DNA from: Rhizomicrobium sp.
GTDB taxonomy: Bacteria > Pseudomonadota > Alphaproteobacteria > Micropepsales > Micropepsaceae
Direction: 5' to 3'
Length of the DNA stretch: 64,000 bases
Assembly (NCBI GenBank): GCA_037200985.1
Contig: JBBCGJ010000001.1
Span: 3,944,756-4,008,755, forward strand
The number at the start of each line of letters is the position of its first letter. Within the stretch, counting starts at the first letter, position 1. The notes beneath the pieces are model-generated. The model searched no databases. It had not been told where the DNA came from and saw only the letters and a list, made by a program, of their open reading frames with translations. The position numbers and the translations under genes were made by a program. This document shows, piece after piece, positions 1 to 8,758 of the stretch.

Positions 1-359
1 TGAAGGACCTCGCGAGCTTCGATGCCGGCCCGTCCGGCAATTTCGCCGCCACCCAGAACCTGACCCAGGCGCAGAACAGTTTCCTCACGGGCGAGATCCC
101 GACCGCGGCGGACGCCGCGACCGGGGTGAACGCCGCCGCCGCCGCGAACGGCTTCGTCTACAACCAGCTCAAGGACGCGTCTGATCACCAGACCGCGCTG
201 TCGACGCTCTACAAGGGCTTCGTCTCGGACATCGAGAACGTCGACATGCCGACCGCGATCACCCAGCTCAACCAGAACCAGATCGCGCTCCAGGCCGCGC
301 TGCAGGTCACGGCACAGCTGAACCAGGTCTCGCTGCTGAACTATCTGCCGCAGTCCTAG
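1..359 (+). CDS. flgL: C-terminal part of a flagellar hook-filament junction protein, FlgL-like (5' end outside window)
   Basis: The frame is open from base 3 without a start codon, so the gene begins before the window; 118 residues remain. The tail has the pattern of the D0 coiled helix of flagellin-family proteins: acidic DIENVDM, then NQNQIALQAALQ, then a hydrophobic terminus SLLNYL. That ending is more like the hook-associated protein FlgL (HAP3), which joins hook to filament, than like filament flagellins. The protein would be exported by the flagellar type III apparatus. A GTG at 126 could be mistaken for a start, but the conserved helix pattern runs upstream of it. Filament flagellin is the alternative. 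Confidence 0.6.
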   Translation, partial: KDLASFDAGPSGNFAATQNLTQAQNSFLTGEIPTAADAATGVNAAAAANGFVYNQLKDASDHQTALSTLYKGFVSDIENVDMPTAITQLNQNQIALQAALQVTAQLNQVSLLNYLPQS

Positions 360-364
360 CCCGT

Positions 365-1645
365 CTAGGCTTCCACCCCCGCCGGAATGACATAGCCGGC
401 GCGCGGCAGCAGCAGGCGCAGCAGCGGTCCTGTCATCACCGTGGTGACGACCGCCATGATGACCAGCATGGTGAAGACGTTCTGCGGGATGAATCCCAGG
501 TCGAAGCCGATGTTGAGGACGATCAGCTCCATCAGGGCGCGGGTGTTCATCAACGAGCCCAGGATCATGGACTCCTGGTGGTTGAAGCCGGAGATCCGGC
601 CGGCGAGATAGACCGGAACGATCTTGCCCAGGATCGCCGCGGTCAGCACCACGGCCAGCCATTGCCAGTCCGACGCGCTCGCCAGCCCCAGCACATTGGT
701 GCGCAGGCCCGTATAGGTGAAGAACACCGGTAGGAAGAACACCAGCACGAACTTGCCGATCTGCGCCCGCCAGGCCTCGACGAAGGTCTTGTCCTGGTGG
801 AACAGGAGCCCGGCGAGGAAGCCGCCGAAGATCGTGAAGATGCCGAGCTTGTAGGTGCAGATGCCCATCACGAAGATCAGGCAGAGCACGACCGTCATCA
901 GGTTGGGCGGCACATGGCCGTCGGCGACCGGTATCCTGGCCAGCAGCCATCTCACCAGCGGGCGCAGCAGCAGCCACGCGACGGCGGCCAGGACGAATAT
1001 GCCGCCCACCTGCAAGCCGATGGCGCCGGTCGAGAACTGCGCCGAGGCATAGGCCGAAATGCCCGCGAGCAGCACCCAGCCCGTCACGTCGTTGCTGGCC
1101 GCAGCCGAGATCGCCACCACGCCGATCTCGGTGCGCGTCAGATCGAACTCGCGCAGGATGCGGCCGAGGATCGGCACCGCCGTGATCGCCAGGCCGACGC
1201 CGAAGAACAGGCTGTAGGTCAAAGGATCGATATGCGGCGCCAGGTAGGACGACGAGTATTGGCCGATGCCGAAGCCGAGCGCGAAGGGCACGGCGACCGA
1301 GGCCGCCGCGATGCCCAGCGTGCCGTTGCGATTGCGCTTGCGCGCCATATGGCCGAACTCGAAATCGGTTCCGATCTGGAACATCAGGAGCACCAGCCCG
1401 ATCTGGCTGATGATGGTGATGGGCGGCGAGGCCTTGGCGCCGAACAGCGCCATCGAGGCGTCGGGAAAGAAATGTCCGAACAGCGAAGGGCCGAGCAGCA
1501 GGCCGGCCAGGATCTCGCCGATGACGCCTGGCTGTCCGAGGCGGCGCAGGATCTGATTGCCGATTCGCGCCGCGGCGATCATGACGATGAGCTGCAGCAG
1601 GACCGCAAACAGCAGGTTTTCCGTTTGATGGACCGACGAATGCAT
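365..1645 (-). CDS. CPA2-family cation:proton antiporter (Kef/NapA type)
   Basis: A 426-residue, almost wholly hydrophobic inner-membrane protein with about 12 segments. The CPA2 signature GVIGEILAGLLLGPS lies at residues 40-54 and AITAVP at 153-158. An Asn-Asp pair (N185 D186) stands where family members carry the ion-binding acidic residues. It probably exchanges Na+ or K+ for H+. There is no C-terminal TrkA-N domain, so it lacks the nucleotide or glutathione gating of true KefB/KefC; the length matches single-domain members. It lies tail to tail with the flagellar gene and just downstream of the MFS gene on the same strand, 43 bases away. Ion specificity cannot be read from sequence. Confidence 0.85.
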   Translation of the reverse strand: MHSSVHQTENLLFAVLLQLIVMIAAARIGNQILRRLGQPGVIGEILAGLLLGPSLFGHFFPDASMALFGAKASPPITIISQIGLVLLMFQIGTDFEFGHMARKRNRNGTLGIAAASVAVPFALGFGIGQYSSSYLAPHIDPLTYSLFFGVGLAITAVPILGRILREFDLTRTEIGVVAISAAASNDVTGWVLLAGISAYASAQFSTGAIGLQVGGIFVLAAVAWLLLRPLVRWLLARIPVADGHVPPNLMTVVLCLIFVMGICTYKLGIFTIFGGFLAGLLFHQDKTFVEAWRAQIGKFVLVFFLPVFFTYTGLRTNVLGLASASDWQWLAVVLTAAILGKIVPVYLAGRISGFNHQESMILGSLMNTRALMELIVLNIGFDLGFIPQNVFTMLVIMAVVTTVMTGPLLRLLLPRAGYVIPAGVEA

Positions 1646-1688
1646 GGCGCTCCCTCCTGTTTCATCTCTTCCGAACTTGCGGCGCCGC

Positions 1689-3272
1689 TCAGGGCGTCTG
1701 TGCGGCGGACACCGGGGACTCCAGCTCGCGCAGGTCGCGCCCGCGCGTCTCGCGCCCGTAGAAGGCGACCAGCGCCAGACCCAGTATGGTCGGAACGGCG
1801 ATCAGCAGGGCCGCGGCGCCCAGCGTCGGCACCGCCGCGGCCACGCTCAGGCCCTGGCAGATGAGCCCGCCCGTCTTGCTGCACCCCGCCACCCAGCCGG
1901 TCGCCCGTCCGCGCACCCGCACCGGATAGTTCTCGGCGGCGTAAGGCAGCAGGATCGAGATCACCCCCGTCGAGCCCAGGATCAGAAGCGTGATCGGCAC
2001 CAGCGGATTGGACACCGCCGGCAGCCCGCTCTGGCGCAGCATCACCGCCAGCATGCCGAGCACGGTGATGCCGATCATCACGATGAGCGAGCCCCGCGTG
2101 CTCCATCGCGTGTAGAGAAAGGCGGCCAGCACCACGACCGGCGCCGCGATCAGCGAGGATTGCGCGATGATCTTGCCCGCCGCGCCCATGTCGCGTCCCT
2201 CGGCGATCAATTCGCTGGGCAGCCACAGCAGCAGACCGAAATTGACGAAGCCCCAGGACAGCGCCACGAGGGTGAGCGCGATTGTGGTGCCGAGATAGCG
2301 CCGATCCGCGGGCGGCAGGTGCGAATGATCCTGTCTGGCCTCCTCGTCCCAGTCCTCGCTCTGCGTCGCGATCACCGAGCCGAAGCGCGCCAGCACCGCA
2401 TAGGCCTCCCTTGTCTGGCCGATATGCATCAGGAAGCGCGCCGATTCCGGAATGAAGGCGCTGAGCCCGATCAGCATCAAGCCGGTCGGCATGTTCAGGA
2501 ACCACATGATCCGCCAGCCGAAGATCGGTTGCAGCAGCGACGCCAGGCCCGAAGCCGCGAGATAGCCGCCGACCGCGCCGATGCCGCCGACGATCACCAG
2601 GCTGAGGCCGCGATATTTGGTCGGCATGATCTCGGCCAAGAGGGCATAGGCCACGGGCAGCATGCCGCCGGCCGACAATCCCATGAGGAAGCACATGAAC
2701 ACGTTCCACCACAGCGACGGCATGGCGCCGCAGATCGACGTGCCGATGAACATGACGGCCGAGAGCAGGATCGTGGCGCGCCGCCCATAAATGTCCGCCA
2801 GCGCCCCCCAGATGAAGGAGCCGAGCGCCGTGCCGATCAGGGCGGAGAAGGGCAGGAACGCGACCACGGCTTTCGAGACGTTGTACTCGACCCGCATGCC
2901 CGGCGTGACCAGCCCCAGGCTGGCGGGTTTCATAATGTCGATGACGAGCGCCATGGCGAGCGCGATCGCCGCGAGCCAATGCGCCAAGGTGAGCGGCGCG
3001 TCTTCCGGCGCCATGATCTTCTGGTGCGGCAGCAGCGCGTGCGCGCTCGCCTCCCTGGGCACCAGGCCGTAAGCGGCGAAGCCGATGCCGGCGACGATGA
3101 GTGCCATCCCCCACAGCATGCCGGGATCCATCGGCATGCCGGCCAGGACAAAGCCCATGTCCTTCGCCATCAGGAACATCGGCAGATGCAGGACCACGCC
3201 GGCCGTGACGGCGGCGCAGCCGATCCAGAAGACGAGCGCATTGCGCCGCGCGGAAAACATGAACAATCCCAT
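1689..3272 (-). CDS. MFS transporter, aromatic-acid/sugar symporter-like
   Basis: A 527-residue major facilitator protein with 12 predicted segments. The loop after helix 2 reads ADIYGRRA, matching the MFS G-x-L-a-D-x-x-G-R-R motif. ESARFL follows helix 6, as in AAHS and sugar-porter families. The frame is open to 3533, but the extra 87 codons are basic and unlike a transporter N-terminus, so I start at the ATG at 3272 (another in-frame ATG is at 3260). The gene is divergent from the tryptophan-halogenase homologue across a 266-base gap with two perfect inverted repeats, suggesting shared control. The substrate is unknown; an aromatic or carbohydrate acid is a reasonable guess. Confidence 0.78.
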   Translation of the reverse strand: MGLFMFSARRNALVFWIGCAAVTAGVVLHLPMFLMAKDMGFVLAGMPMDPGMLWGMALIVAGIGFAAYGLVPREASAHALLPHQKIMAPEDAPLTLAHWLAAIALAMALVIDIMKPASLGLVTPGMRVEYNVSKAVVAFLPFSALIGTALGSFIWGALADIYGRRATILLSAVMFIGTSICGAMPSLWWNVFMCFLMGLSAGGMLPVAYALLAEIMPTKYRGLSLVIVGGIGAVGGYLAASGLASLLQPIFGWRIMWFLNMPTGLMLIGLSAFIPESARFLMHIGQTREAYAVLARFGSVIATQSEDWDEEARQDHSHLPPADRRYLGTTIALTLVALSWGFVNFGLLLWLPSELIAEGRDMGAAGKIIAQSSLIAAPVVVLAAFLYTRWSTRGSLIVMIGITVLGMLAVMLRQSGLPAVSNPLVPITLLILGSTGVISILLPYAAENYPVRVRGRATGWVAGCSKTGGLICQGLSVAAAVPTLGAAALLIAVPTILGLALVAFYGRETRGRDLRELESPVSAAQTP

Positions 3273-3443
3273 GGCGTGGCCTGCCGACGCGGGACGAAGG
3301 AACAGGTCGACCGCCGGCGGACGCCGCCCCTTCGCGCCGCGGAGCCGGTAACGGAACCGCCGCGGCCGAAAACGCCGGTACGTGCCCGTTGACGATTTTG
3401 GTGTTTGCGCCGCGGCCCTCGAGCACGCGCGCGCATCCCTGTA

Positions 3444-3451
3444 TAGCGCTA
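3444..3451. promoter_or_regulatory. Candidate operator, palindrome TAGCGCTA
   Basis: A perfect 8-base palindrome within the context TGTATAGCGCTACCA, in the gap between the divergent MFS and halogenase genes. LacI-family operators commonly have a central GCGC core with A/T-rich flanks, and LacI regulators often control halogenase-homologue and TonB-receptor loci in this class. No LacI gene is in the window, so the assignment is inference. Confidence 0.35.
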
Positions 3452-3464
3452 CCATCGCAAATGA

Positions 3465-3482
3465 TGCAATTCTAAAATTGCA
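3465..3482. promoter_or_regulatory. Candidate operator, 18-bp inverted repeat TGCAATT-CTAA-AATTGCA
   Basis: Two perfect 7-base arms separated by CTAA, lying 57 bases upstream of the halogenase start and inside the only A+T-rich stretch of the divergent gap. TAAAAT at 3473-3478 within it could serve as a -10 hexamer for the halogenase. Symmetry and position fit a dimeric repressor or activator site. The cognate regulator is not identified. Confidence 0.45.
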
Positions 3483-3538
3483 GGCGGCGGTGCGAGAGCG
3501 CGCCTTGGTTAAGCCGCCGCCGGGAGGGAGCATCGTTC

Positions 3539-5116
3539 ATGACCGACACGCGCATCCGCAGCGTGGTGATCGTCGGCGGCGGCACCGCCGGCTGGATGGC
3601 CGCGGCCAGCCTCGCCAAATTCCTGGAGAACATGAACGTCCGCATAAGGCTGATCGAATCGGAAGAGATCGGTACCGTGGGCGTGGGCGAAGCCACCATT
3701 CCGCCGATCATCGATTTCATCCGCGTGCTCGGCATCGACGAGAACGAGATCATCCGCCAGATCAAGGCGACCTTCAAACTCGGCATCGGCTTCGCCGACT
3801 GGACGCGGCCGGGCGATTTCTACTTCCACCCCTTCGGGCCGACCGGCTTCGGGATGGGCTCCGTCTCCTTCCCGTCCTACTGGCTGAAGATGCGCCTCGA
3901 GGGAAAGGCGTCGCGGCTGGAGGACTATTCGATGCAGGCCGTGGCGGCCGAGCAGGGCAAGTTCATGCGCCCGGTGCACGCGCCGAACACGCCGCTGAAC
4001 AAGATCACCTATGCGCTGCATTTCGACGCCTCGCTGTTCGCGCGCTATCTGCGGACCTGGTCGGAGGCGCGCGGCGTGGTGCGCACCGAAGGCAAGGTGC
4101 GGCAGGTCTCGCTCGGCCTCGAGAACGGCTTCATCGAATCGGTGACCCTGGAAAGCGGCGAGACGGTCGCGGGCGACCTCTTCGTCGACTGCAGCGGCTT
4201 CCGCGGCGTCCTGATCGAGCAGGCGCTGAAGACCGGCTATGAGGACTGGACCCGCTGGCTGCCCTGCGACCGCGCCCTGGCCGTGCCCAGCGAGAGCGTC
4301 GGCGCGCCGGCGCCCTACACGCTGGCCACGGCGCGCGACGCGGGCTGGCAATGGCGCATCCCGCTGCAGCACCGCGTCGGCAACGGCCATGTCTATTGCA
4401 GCGGCTTCATCGCGGACGACAAGGCGGCCGATGTGCTGCTCGCCAACCTGCAAGCCAAGGCGCTGCGCGATCCGATGCCGTTGCGCTTCACCACCGGCCG
4501 GCGCCGCAAGGCCTGGAACAAGAACTGCGTCGCCCTCGGCCTCGCCTCCGGCTTCCTCGAACCCCTGGAATCGACCAGCATCCATCTGATCCATCGCGGC
4601 ATCGCGATGCTGCTGAAATTCTTTCCCGACCGCAATTTCGAACAGGCCGACATCGACCGCTACAACAAGATCTTCGAATTCGAGTTCGGCCGGGTGCGCG
4701 ACTTTCTGCTGCTGCACTACACCCACACCGAACGCGAAGGCGCCTTCTGGGAGCATTGCCGCAACATTCCCCTGACCGACAGCCTTCAGGAGAAGATCGA
4801 CCTCTTCCGCAGCCATGGCCGCATCCTGCGCGAGGACACCGAACTCTTCCCGATCCAGAGCTGGCTGTTCGTGATGAGCGGCCAGGCCATCGTGCCGCGC
4901 GGCTACGATGCGATGGTCGACAGCCTCGACGCGCAGAAGATCAAGGCCAATCTGGACGACATCCGCGTCGTGGTGCGCCGCTGCGCCGACGCCATGCCGT
5001 CGCACCAGGATTTCATCGACCAGAACTGCTCGTCGTTCCGGGTCTCTCTGGCCGAGCCGCGCCCGGTCGATCCGAAAGTGAGCGCCTACACGCTGGCGCG
5101 GGACGCCGGCACCTAG
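3539..5116 (+). CDS. FAD-dependent tryptophan halogenase family protein
   Basis: A 525-residue flavin monooxygenase-fold protein with the hallmarks of FADH2-dependent halogenases. These are the dinucleotide motif GGGTAGW at 13-19, the diagnostic W-x-W-x-I-P at 270-275 (WQWRIP), a lysine at position 80 aligned with the chlorinating lysine, and E344 in PLEST at the substrate site. Characterised enzymes chlorinate tryptophan or indoles using reduced flavin from a partner reductase; no reductase gene is nearby. In alphaproteobacteria such homologues often sit beside nutrient transporters instead of antibiotic clusters, and here the divergent neighbour is an MFS transporter. A GGGAGG ribosome site precedes the ATG. 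The true substrate is unknown. Confidence 0.88.
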   Translation: MTDTRIRSVVIVGGGTAGWMAAASLAKFLENMNVRIRLIESEEIGTVGVGEATIPPIIDFIRVLGIDENEIIRQIKATFKLGIGFADWTRPGDFYFHPFGPTGFGMGSVSFPSYWLKMRLEGKASRLEDYSMQAVAAEQGKFMRPVHAPNTPLNKITYALHFDASLFARYLRTWSEARGVVRTEGKVRQVSLGLENGFIESVTLESGETVAGDLFVDCSGFRGVLIEQALKTGYEDWTRWLPCDRALAVPSESVGAPAPYTLATARDAGWQWRIPLQHRVGNGHVYCSGFIADDKAADVLLANLQAKALRDPMPLRFTTGRRRKAWNKNCVALGLASGFLEPLESTSIHLIHRGIAMLLKFFPDRNFEQADIDRYNKIFEFEFGRVRDFLLLHYTHTEREGAFWEHCRNIPLTDSLQEKIDLFRSHGRILREDTELFPIQSWLFVMSGQAIVPRGYDAMVDSLDAQKIKANLDDIRVVVRRCADAMPSHQDFIDQNCSSFRVSLAEPRPVDPKVSAYTLARDAGT

Positions 5117-5295
5117 GGTCGGCGGATCGCGCGGCGCGGAACATGAACAGCGCGGCAATCATCGGTGCGCCGTTCTGCCTGATTTTCGATCAGAAACGAA
5201 TCGGCGAAACCGTGACTCCGTTGCAGGCGTGACGAGTCATTGCTCCGGTTCCTCGCTTCTGTATCAATGGACCGGACGGCAAGGCTGGGGGCGAT

Positions 5296-6621
5296 GTGGC
5301 GAGACAGATTGACGGGGGCGCCGGTGCCGGCCCGGCCGGCGCGCGGGCCCTCATGCGCCGGTCCATCGCCGCCGCCACCGTCGGCAACGCGCTCGAATTC
5401 TACGACTTCATCACCTACGCCTTCTTCGCGATCCAGATCGGTCACGCCTTCTTCCCGTCGCACAACGCCTATGCCAGCTTGATGCTGTCCCTGGCGACGT
5501 TCGGCGCGGGGTTCGTCACGCGGCCCATCGGCGGCATCGTGATCGGGGCCTATGCCGACCGCGTCGGCCGCAGGCCGGCGATGATGCTCAGCTTCACGAT
5601 GATGGGCTGCGCCATCATCGCGATCGCGCTCATTCCCTCCTATGCGACCATCGGGATCGCGGCGCCGATCCTGGCGGTCCTGGCGCGCATGGTGCAGGGC
5701 TTCTCGCTGGGCGGCGAAGTCGGCCCTACCACCGCCTATCTGCTGGAAGCCGCGCCGCTGAACGGACGCGGACTTGCGGTCTCCTGGCAGAGCGCGAGCC
5801 AGAGCGTCGCCGCCACGGTGGGCGGGCTGGTCGGCGTCGGCCTCTCGGCGTTCATGGCGCCGGCGGCGCTGGATGCCTATGGCTGGCGCATCGCGTTTCT
5901 GCTGGGCGCGGTGACCTTGCCGTTCGGGCTCTGGATCCGGCGCGGCCTGCCGGAAACGCTGCACGCGCCGGATCCGACCGGACCGGTCTCCACCGCGCGC
6001 ACCGGGCTGGGCGCCGTGCGCGAGAATTGGCGCATCATCGTGCTCGCCCTGATCGCGCTGGCCTCCGGCACGATCGGCACCTACATCTTCGACTACATCA
6101 CGACCTTCGCGCAGGACACGCTGCACATCTCGGCGACCGTCGCGTTCCTGGCGGGCGCGCTCGGCAATGTGGCGGCCATCGTCGCGGTGCTGTGGGGCGG
6201 CTGGCTCTCGGACCGCATCGGACGCCGGCCGGTGATGATCTGGTCCAATCTCGGCTTTCTCGTCCTGATCCTCCCGATCTTCTTCTGGATCGTGGAGACC
6301 CGCAGCGCGGTGGCGCTGCTCGTCGGCAGCATCACGCTCGGCTTCGTGTGTTCGATCAATGGCGGGGCGTTCTACGCCGCGGTGACCGAAACCCTGCCCA
6401 AGCGCATTCGCGGCGCCGCCTTCGCGACCATCTACGCCACCTCGATCGCGTTTTTCGGCGGCACGACCCAGCTTGTCGTCACCTGGCTGATCCACTTCAC
6501 CGGCAGCGCGCTGGCGCCCGCCTGGTATCTGTTCGGCGCCACGATCGTGGGCCAGATCGCCTATATGCTGATCCTCGAAAGCGCGCCGGCGAAGAACCCG
6601 GTCGCTCCGGCCCCCGCCTGA
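5296..6621 (+). CDS. MFS transporter, metabolite:H+ symporter (MHS) family
   Basis: A 441-residue, 12-helix transporter. The N-terminal helix reads GNALEFYDF, typical of the MHS group (ShiA, ProP, citrate and alpha-ketoglutarate symporters). This is followed by YADRVGRRP in loop 2-3 and QGFSLGGEVG in helix 4, also diagnostic of MHS. It would import a small acid or osmolyte with protons. The chosen GTG at 5296 has GGGGG five bases upstream; an ATG at 5353 immediately before the conserved helix is the alternative. It stands alone on the plus strand 180 bases after the halogenase, so it could share that transcript. Substrate not determinable. Confidence 0.82.
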   Translation: MARQIDGGAGAGPAGARALMRRSIAAATVGNALEFYDFITYAFFAIQIGHAFFPSHNAYASLMLSLATFGAGFVTRPIGGIVIGAYADRVGRRPAMMLSFTMMGCAIIAIALIPSYATIGIAAPILAVLARMVQGFSLGGEVGPTTAYLLEAAPLNGRGLAVSWQSASQSVAATVGGLVGVGLSAFMAPAALDAYGWRIAFLLGAVTLPFGLWIRRGLPETLHAPDPTGPVSTARTGLGAVRENWRIIVLALIALASGTIGTYIFDYITTFAQDTLHISATVAFLAGALGNVAAIVAVLWGGWLSDRIGRRPVMIWSNLGFLVLILPIFFWIVETRSAVALLVGSITLGFVCSINGGAFYAAVTETLPKRIRGAAFATIYATSIAFFGGTTQLVVTWLIHFTGSALAPAWYLFGATIVGQIAYMLILESAPAKNPVAPAPA

Positions 6622-6702
6622 CGCGTTCGCGCCGATTATCCTGTTGATCGCGGCGGCGCGGATGAAGTAACTTTAATTTTGGGCGGAAATGGCGGGGGTG
6701 GG

Positions 6703-7206
6703 ATGCGCGGCAGTGTCCTCAGTTTCGATCCGAATCGGGGCGAGGGGATCATTCTCGCCGACGACGGCAATCGCCGCCCCTTCACCGAACAATATTGGTC
6801 GGACAAGGCGTCCCGTCCGGTGGCGGGGCTTACGGTCGATTTCGTGACCGACGGCGAATCCGCCAGGGACATATTCGCGATCCGGCAGGCCCCGGCGTCC
6901 GCGCCGCCCCAGGCGCCGCGCGGTCCCGCGGCCAGTCCGTCCACGAGCGACGGGTCCCTGCTCGGCGGCCTGTCGCTGGGCGCGGCCGTATTGGGCCTGC
7001 TTCCCGGCTTCGGCGTGCTGTTCCTGATCGCCGGCTTCGTTCTCGGCATCATGGCGCGCCGGCAGGCCAAGATCGCCGGAAACTCGACGGGCCTGATGCT
7101 CGGCGCGATCGGCATCGCGCTCTCGTCTATCGTCGTCGTCGTGGAGCTGATCTTCGTCGTGTTCCTCGGCGCCGTGCTGTTCGCCAGCAGCACCGGCAGT
7201 CCATGA
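6703..7206 (+). CDS. Cold-shock-like domain fused to a DUF4190 membrane segment
   Basis: A 167-residue protein. Residues 1-62 resemble a cold-shock or OB-fold strand pattern: RGSVLSFDP, then GEGIILADDG, then a conserved F. A Pro/Ala/Ser linker covers 63-84. Residues 88-160 hold two hydrophobic helices with the small-residue DUF4190 pattern, including GFVLGIMARRQAKIAGNSTG between them. The topology suggests a membrane-anchored nucleic-acid or small-ligand binding head. The ATG at 6703 follows a GGGGGTGGG stretch; a TTG at 6679 in frame is less likely. The stop overlaps the next start by four bases (ATGA), so the two are probably translated together. Function unknown. Confidence 0.6.
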   Translation: MRGSVLSFDPNRGEGIILADDGNRRPFTEQYWSDKASRPVAGLTVDFVTDGESARDIFAIRQAPASAPPQAPRGPAASPSTSDGSLLGGLSLGAAVLGLLPGFGVLFLIAGFVLGIMARRQAKIAGNSTGLMLGAIGIALSSIVVVVELIFVVFLGAVLFASSTGSP

Positions 7207-7829
7207 GCGATCTCGCCGACAAGGCCCGGCGGGACTATGAGGTCGTGAAGGGGATCGTCACCGCCAGCTATGACGACTTCATGCGCGTCCGGAAGGAAGA
7301 CGGAAGCACGCTCGGCTTCAAGATGAAGGGTCCCGCCACCGGGCTTCAGCCGGGAACCCAGGTCGGCATCGTGGCGCATCGCGGCACCGACCAGGCGATC
7401 TTCCTCGTCGATCGCCAATCCGGTCAGCGCTTCGATCTGTCGATCTGGCACAACCAGGCCAACAAGGGCCCAAGCGCCGGATCGATCGCCCTGCGCATCG
7501 TCTCGCTGGCGATCCTGCTTATCCCGTTCCTCGGCCAGTTCGGGGCGCTCTTCGGCGGGCTCGGCGCGATCGTCGGCGGGCTGATCGTCTCGTCGAGCAT
7601 GCAGGGCCAGGCGCGCGCGCCGATCTCCCGGATTCTCGTATCGCTGGCGATCTATTTCTTCGGCAGTGCCCTCTTCTTCATGGGCTGGTTCGGCGGCGAT
7701 TCGAACCAGGCGGTCCTCGGCTATCTCATCCTGGCCGGCGGGGCCTTTGCCTATGCCTTCTGGGTGCATCGTCCCGTCACCCAATATTATCTCGAAGTGA
7801 ACAAGCTGCTCGACGAGGCCGCCGCTTAG
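7203..7829 (+). CDS. Hypothetical membrane protein with soluble N-terminal domain
   Basis: 208 residues. The first 90 are soluble and strand-rich (VVKGIVTASYDDFMRVR, then TQVGIVAHRG), reminiscent of a small beta-barrel. Four hydrophobic segments follow at about 95-115, 117-131, 142-163 and 170-188, and the tail is cytosolic and charged. It overlaps the upstream CSD-DUF4190 gene by ATGA, so the products probably act together at the membrane. I do not recognise the family. Together they look like a two-gene unit in which both proteins have a small beta-domain anchored by a multi-pass membrane part. Confidence 0.6.
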   Translation: MSDLADKARRDYEVVKGIVTASYDDFMRVRKEDGSTLGFKMKGPATGLQPGTQVGIVAHRGTDQAIFLVDRQSGQRFDLSIWHNQANKGPSAGSIALRIVSLAILLIPFLGQFGALFGGLGAIVGGLIVSSSMQGQARAPISRILVSLAIYFFGSALFFMGWFGGDSNQAVLGYLILAGGAFAYAFWVHRPVTQYYLEVNKLLDEAAA

Positions 7830-7900
7830 CCGCGCGGCCTTCGCAGCCCGCCGCGCAAAAAGCGCAGGAACGTGCAAGCGGCGCGGTCGCGCCGCCGCTC

Positions 7901-8086
7901 GTGAACGGCGTGCATGACGGGATGATTCCCGTCCCGAACTCCTACCGGCTGGCGGAGAACCTTCCGAACGCGGTGCTCCCGACCGATCCCGACGCCGGCC
8001 ACGGCTCTCTATTTCAGTATCTGGAATCGTCCACGCGCCAGGTCGCGGCGTTCCTCGCATCCGACTCTCCCTTTGCGCCTTATTGA
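7901..8086 (+). pseudogene. Remnant of an alpha/beta hydrolase C-terminus
   Basis: The 61-codon frame reads like the last third of an alpha/beta hydrolase. It has NGVHDGMIPVPNSYRLAENL around the acid residue, then DAGHGSLFQY with the catalytic histidine, then AAFL at the end. No nucleophile elbow or core is present upstream; the preceding 70 bases after the membrane-protein stop are unrelated. It therefore looks like the residue of a deletion and not a functional small protein. It runs into the 3' end of the convergent GFA gene. Confidence 0.6.
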
Positions 8087-8646
8087 GGCCGGACACCGGG
8101 CTGCGCGCGAGAGATATCGCTCAACCCCATATCGGGCCTGCGGAAACCCATCGCGATCCAGGCGAGGATCAGTTTCAGCATGAAACGACCCGGATAACCG
8201 TCGTAGTTCGGGACGTCGTCCCGCAGCACGACGTCCGCGCGGCGTTCTTTTGTGTTGATCCGCATTTCTATCGGCGGCGCGCCGTCGGGAAGCCGCTTGC
8301 GGTAGATCGACAGCCAATGTCCTTTCGTGAAGTCCAGGAACATCGGCGCGTTGCAGCAGGTTGCGATGACGCGCCGCGTCGGGGAATCGGGCTTGAGCCT
8401 GAACTCTTGGAGATGCTCTTTCCCCGCTTCGCACCGGACGCGATCCTTCCGATACAGGACCATGGGGGTGCCGCCATCGGCATCCATCGCCAGCGGCGCG
8501 GAAGGCAGATTCGCGAATTCCTGCCCGGCTTTCTGGCAACTGCCGCAATAGCAGGAGGCGGCCAAAATGGGCGCGCGGTCGGCGCTGAATAAGACCTTGC
8601 CGCATAGGCAGGCGACCGCGACGGATTCGGCTTGTTTCTCGCGCAT
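8080..8646 (-). CDS. GFA-family (CENP-V/glutathione-dependent formaldehyde-activating fold) zinc protein
   Basis: 188 residues. The cysteine pattern is that of the GFA fold: CLCGKV near residue 13, CYCGSC about 30 residues later, and a CC pair around residue 100, which together bind structural and exchangeable zinc in family members. Few GFA-like proteins are true formaldehyde activators; most are uncharacterised, so no reaction is assigned. The frame is open upstream to 8790, but that extension is encoded by the hairpin repeats, so I start at the ATG at 8646. It is convergent with the hydrolase remnant, which it overlaps by seven bases. Confidence 0.75.
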   Translation of the reverse strand: MREKQAESVAVACLCGKVLFSADRAPILAASCYCGSCQKAGQEFANLPSAPLAMDADGGTPMVLYRKDRVRCEAGKEHLQEFRLKPDSPTRRVIATCCNAPMFLDFTKGHWLSIYRKRLPDGAPPIEMRINTKERRADVVLRDDVPNYDGYPGRFMLKLILAWIAMGFRRPDMGLSDISRAQPGVRPQ

Positions 8647-8712
8647 CGATCTTCCCGGTCTCGTCTTGGCGCAGCTTCCGCGATCCGGCGAAGAAAACAA
8701 GAATCGTGTCGG

Positions 8713-8750
8713 CGGGCAAAGCAGGGTTGGCGTTGCGGCTGCTCTGCCCG
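8713..8750. repeat. Constant-loop hairpin repeat, copy 1
   Basis: Left arm 8713-8724 (CGGGCAAAGCAG), loop 8725-8738 (GGTTGGCGTTGCGG), right arm 8739-8750. The arms pair over 12 positions with one mismatch. The loop is shared with the two neighbouring copies while the inner stem differs. Confidence 0.75.
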
Positions 8751-8758
8751 CCCGCCAT

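Noticed and set aside
797..1864. Long plus-strand frame (355 codons) opposite the CPA2 and MFS genes
   Set aside because: Translation is an Arg/Asp/Gln-rich low-complexity chain, a shadow of the high-G+C third-position pattern of the real genes.
3273..3533. N-terminal extension of the MFS protein
   Set aside because: The 87 codons are basic and not membrane-like, and they cover the regulatory gap.
6679..6702. TTG start for the CSD-DUF4190 gene
   Set aside because: The added residues are glycine-only and ATG at 6703 precedes the conserved strand.
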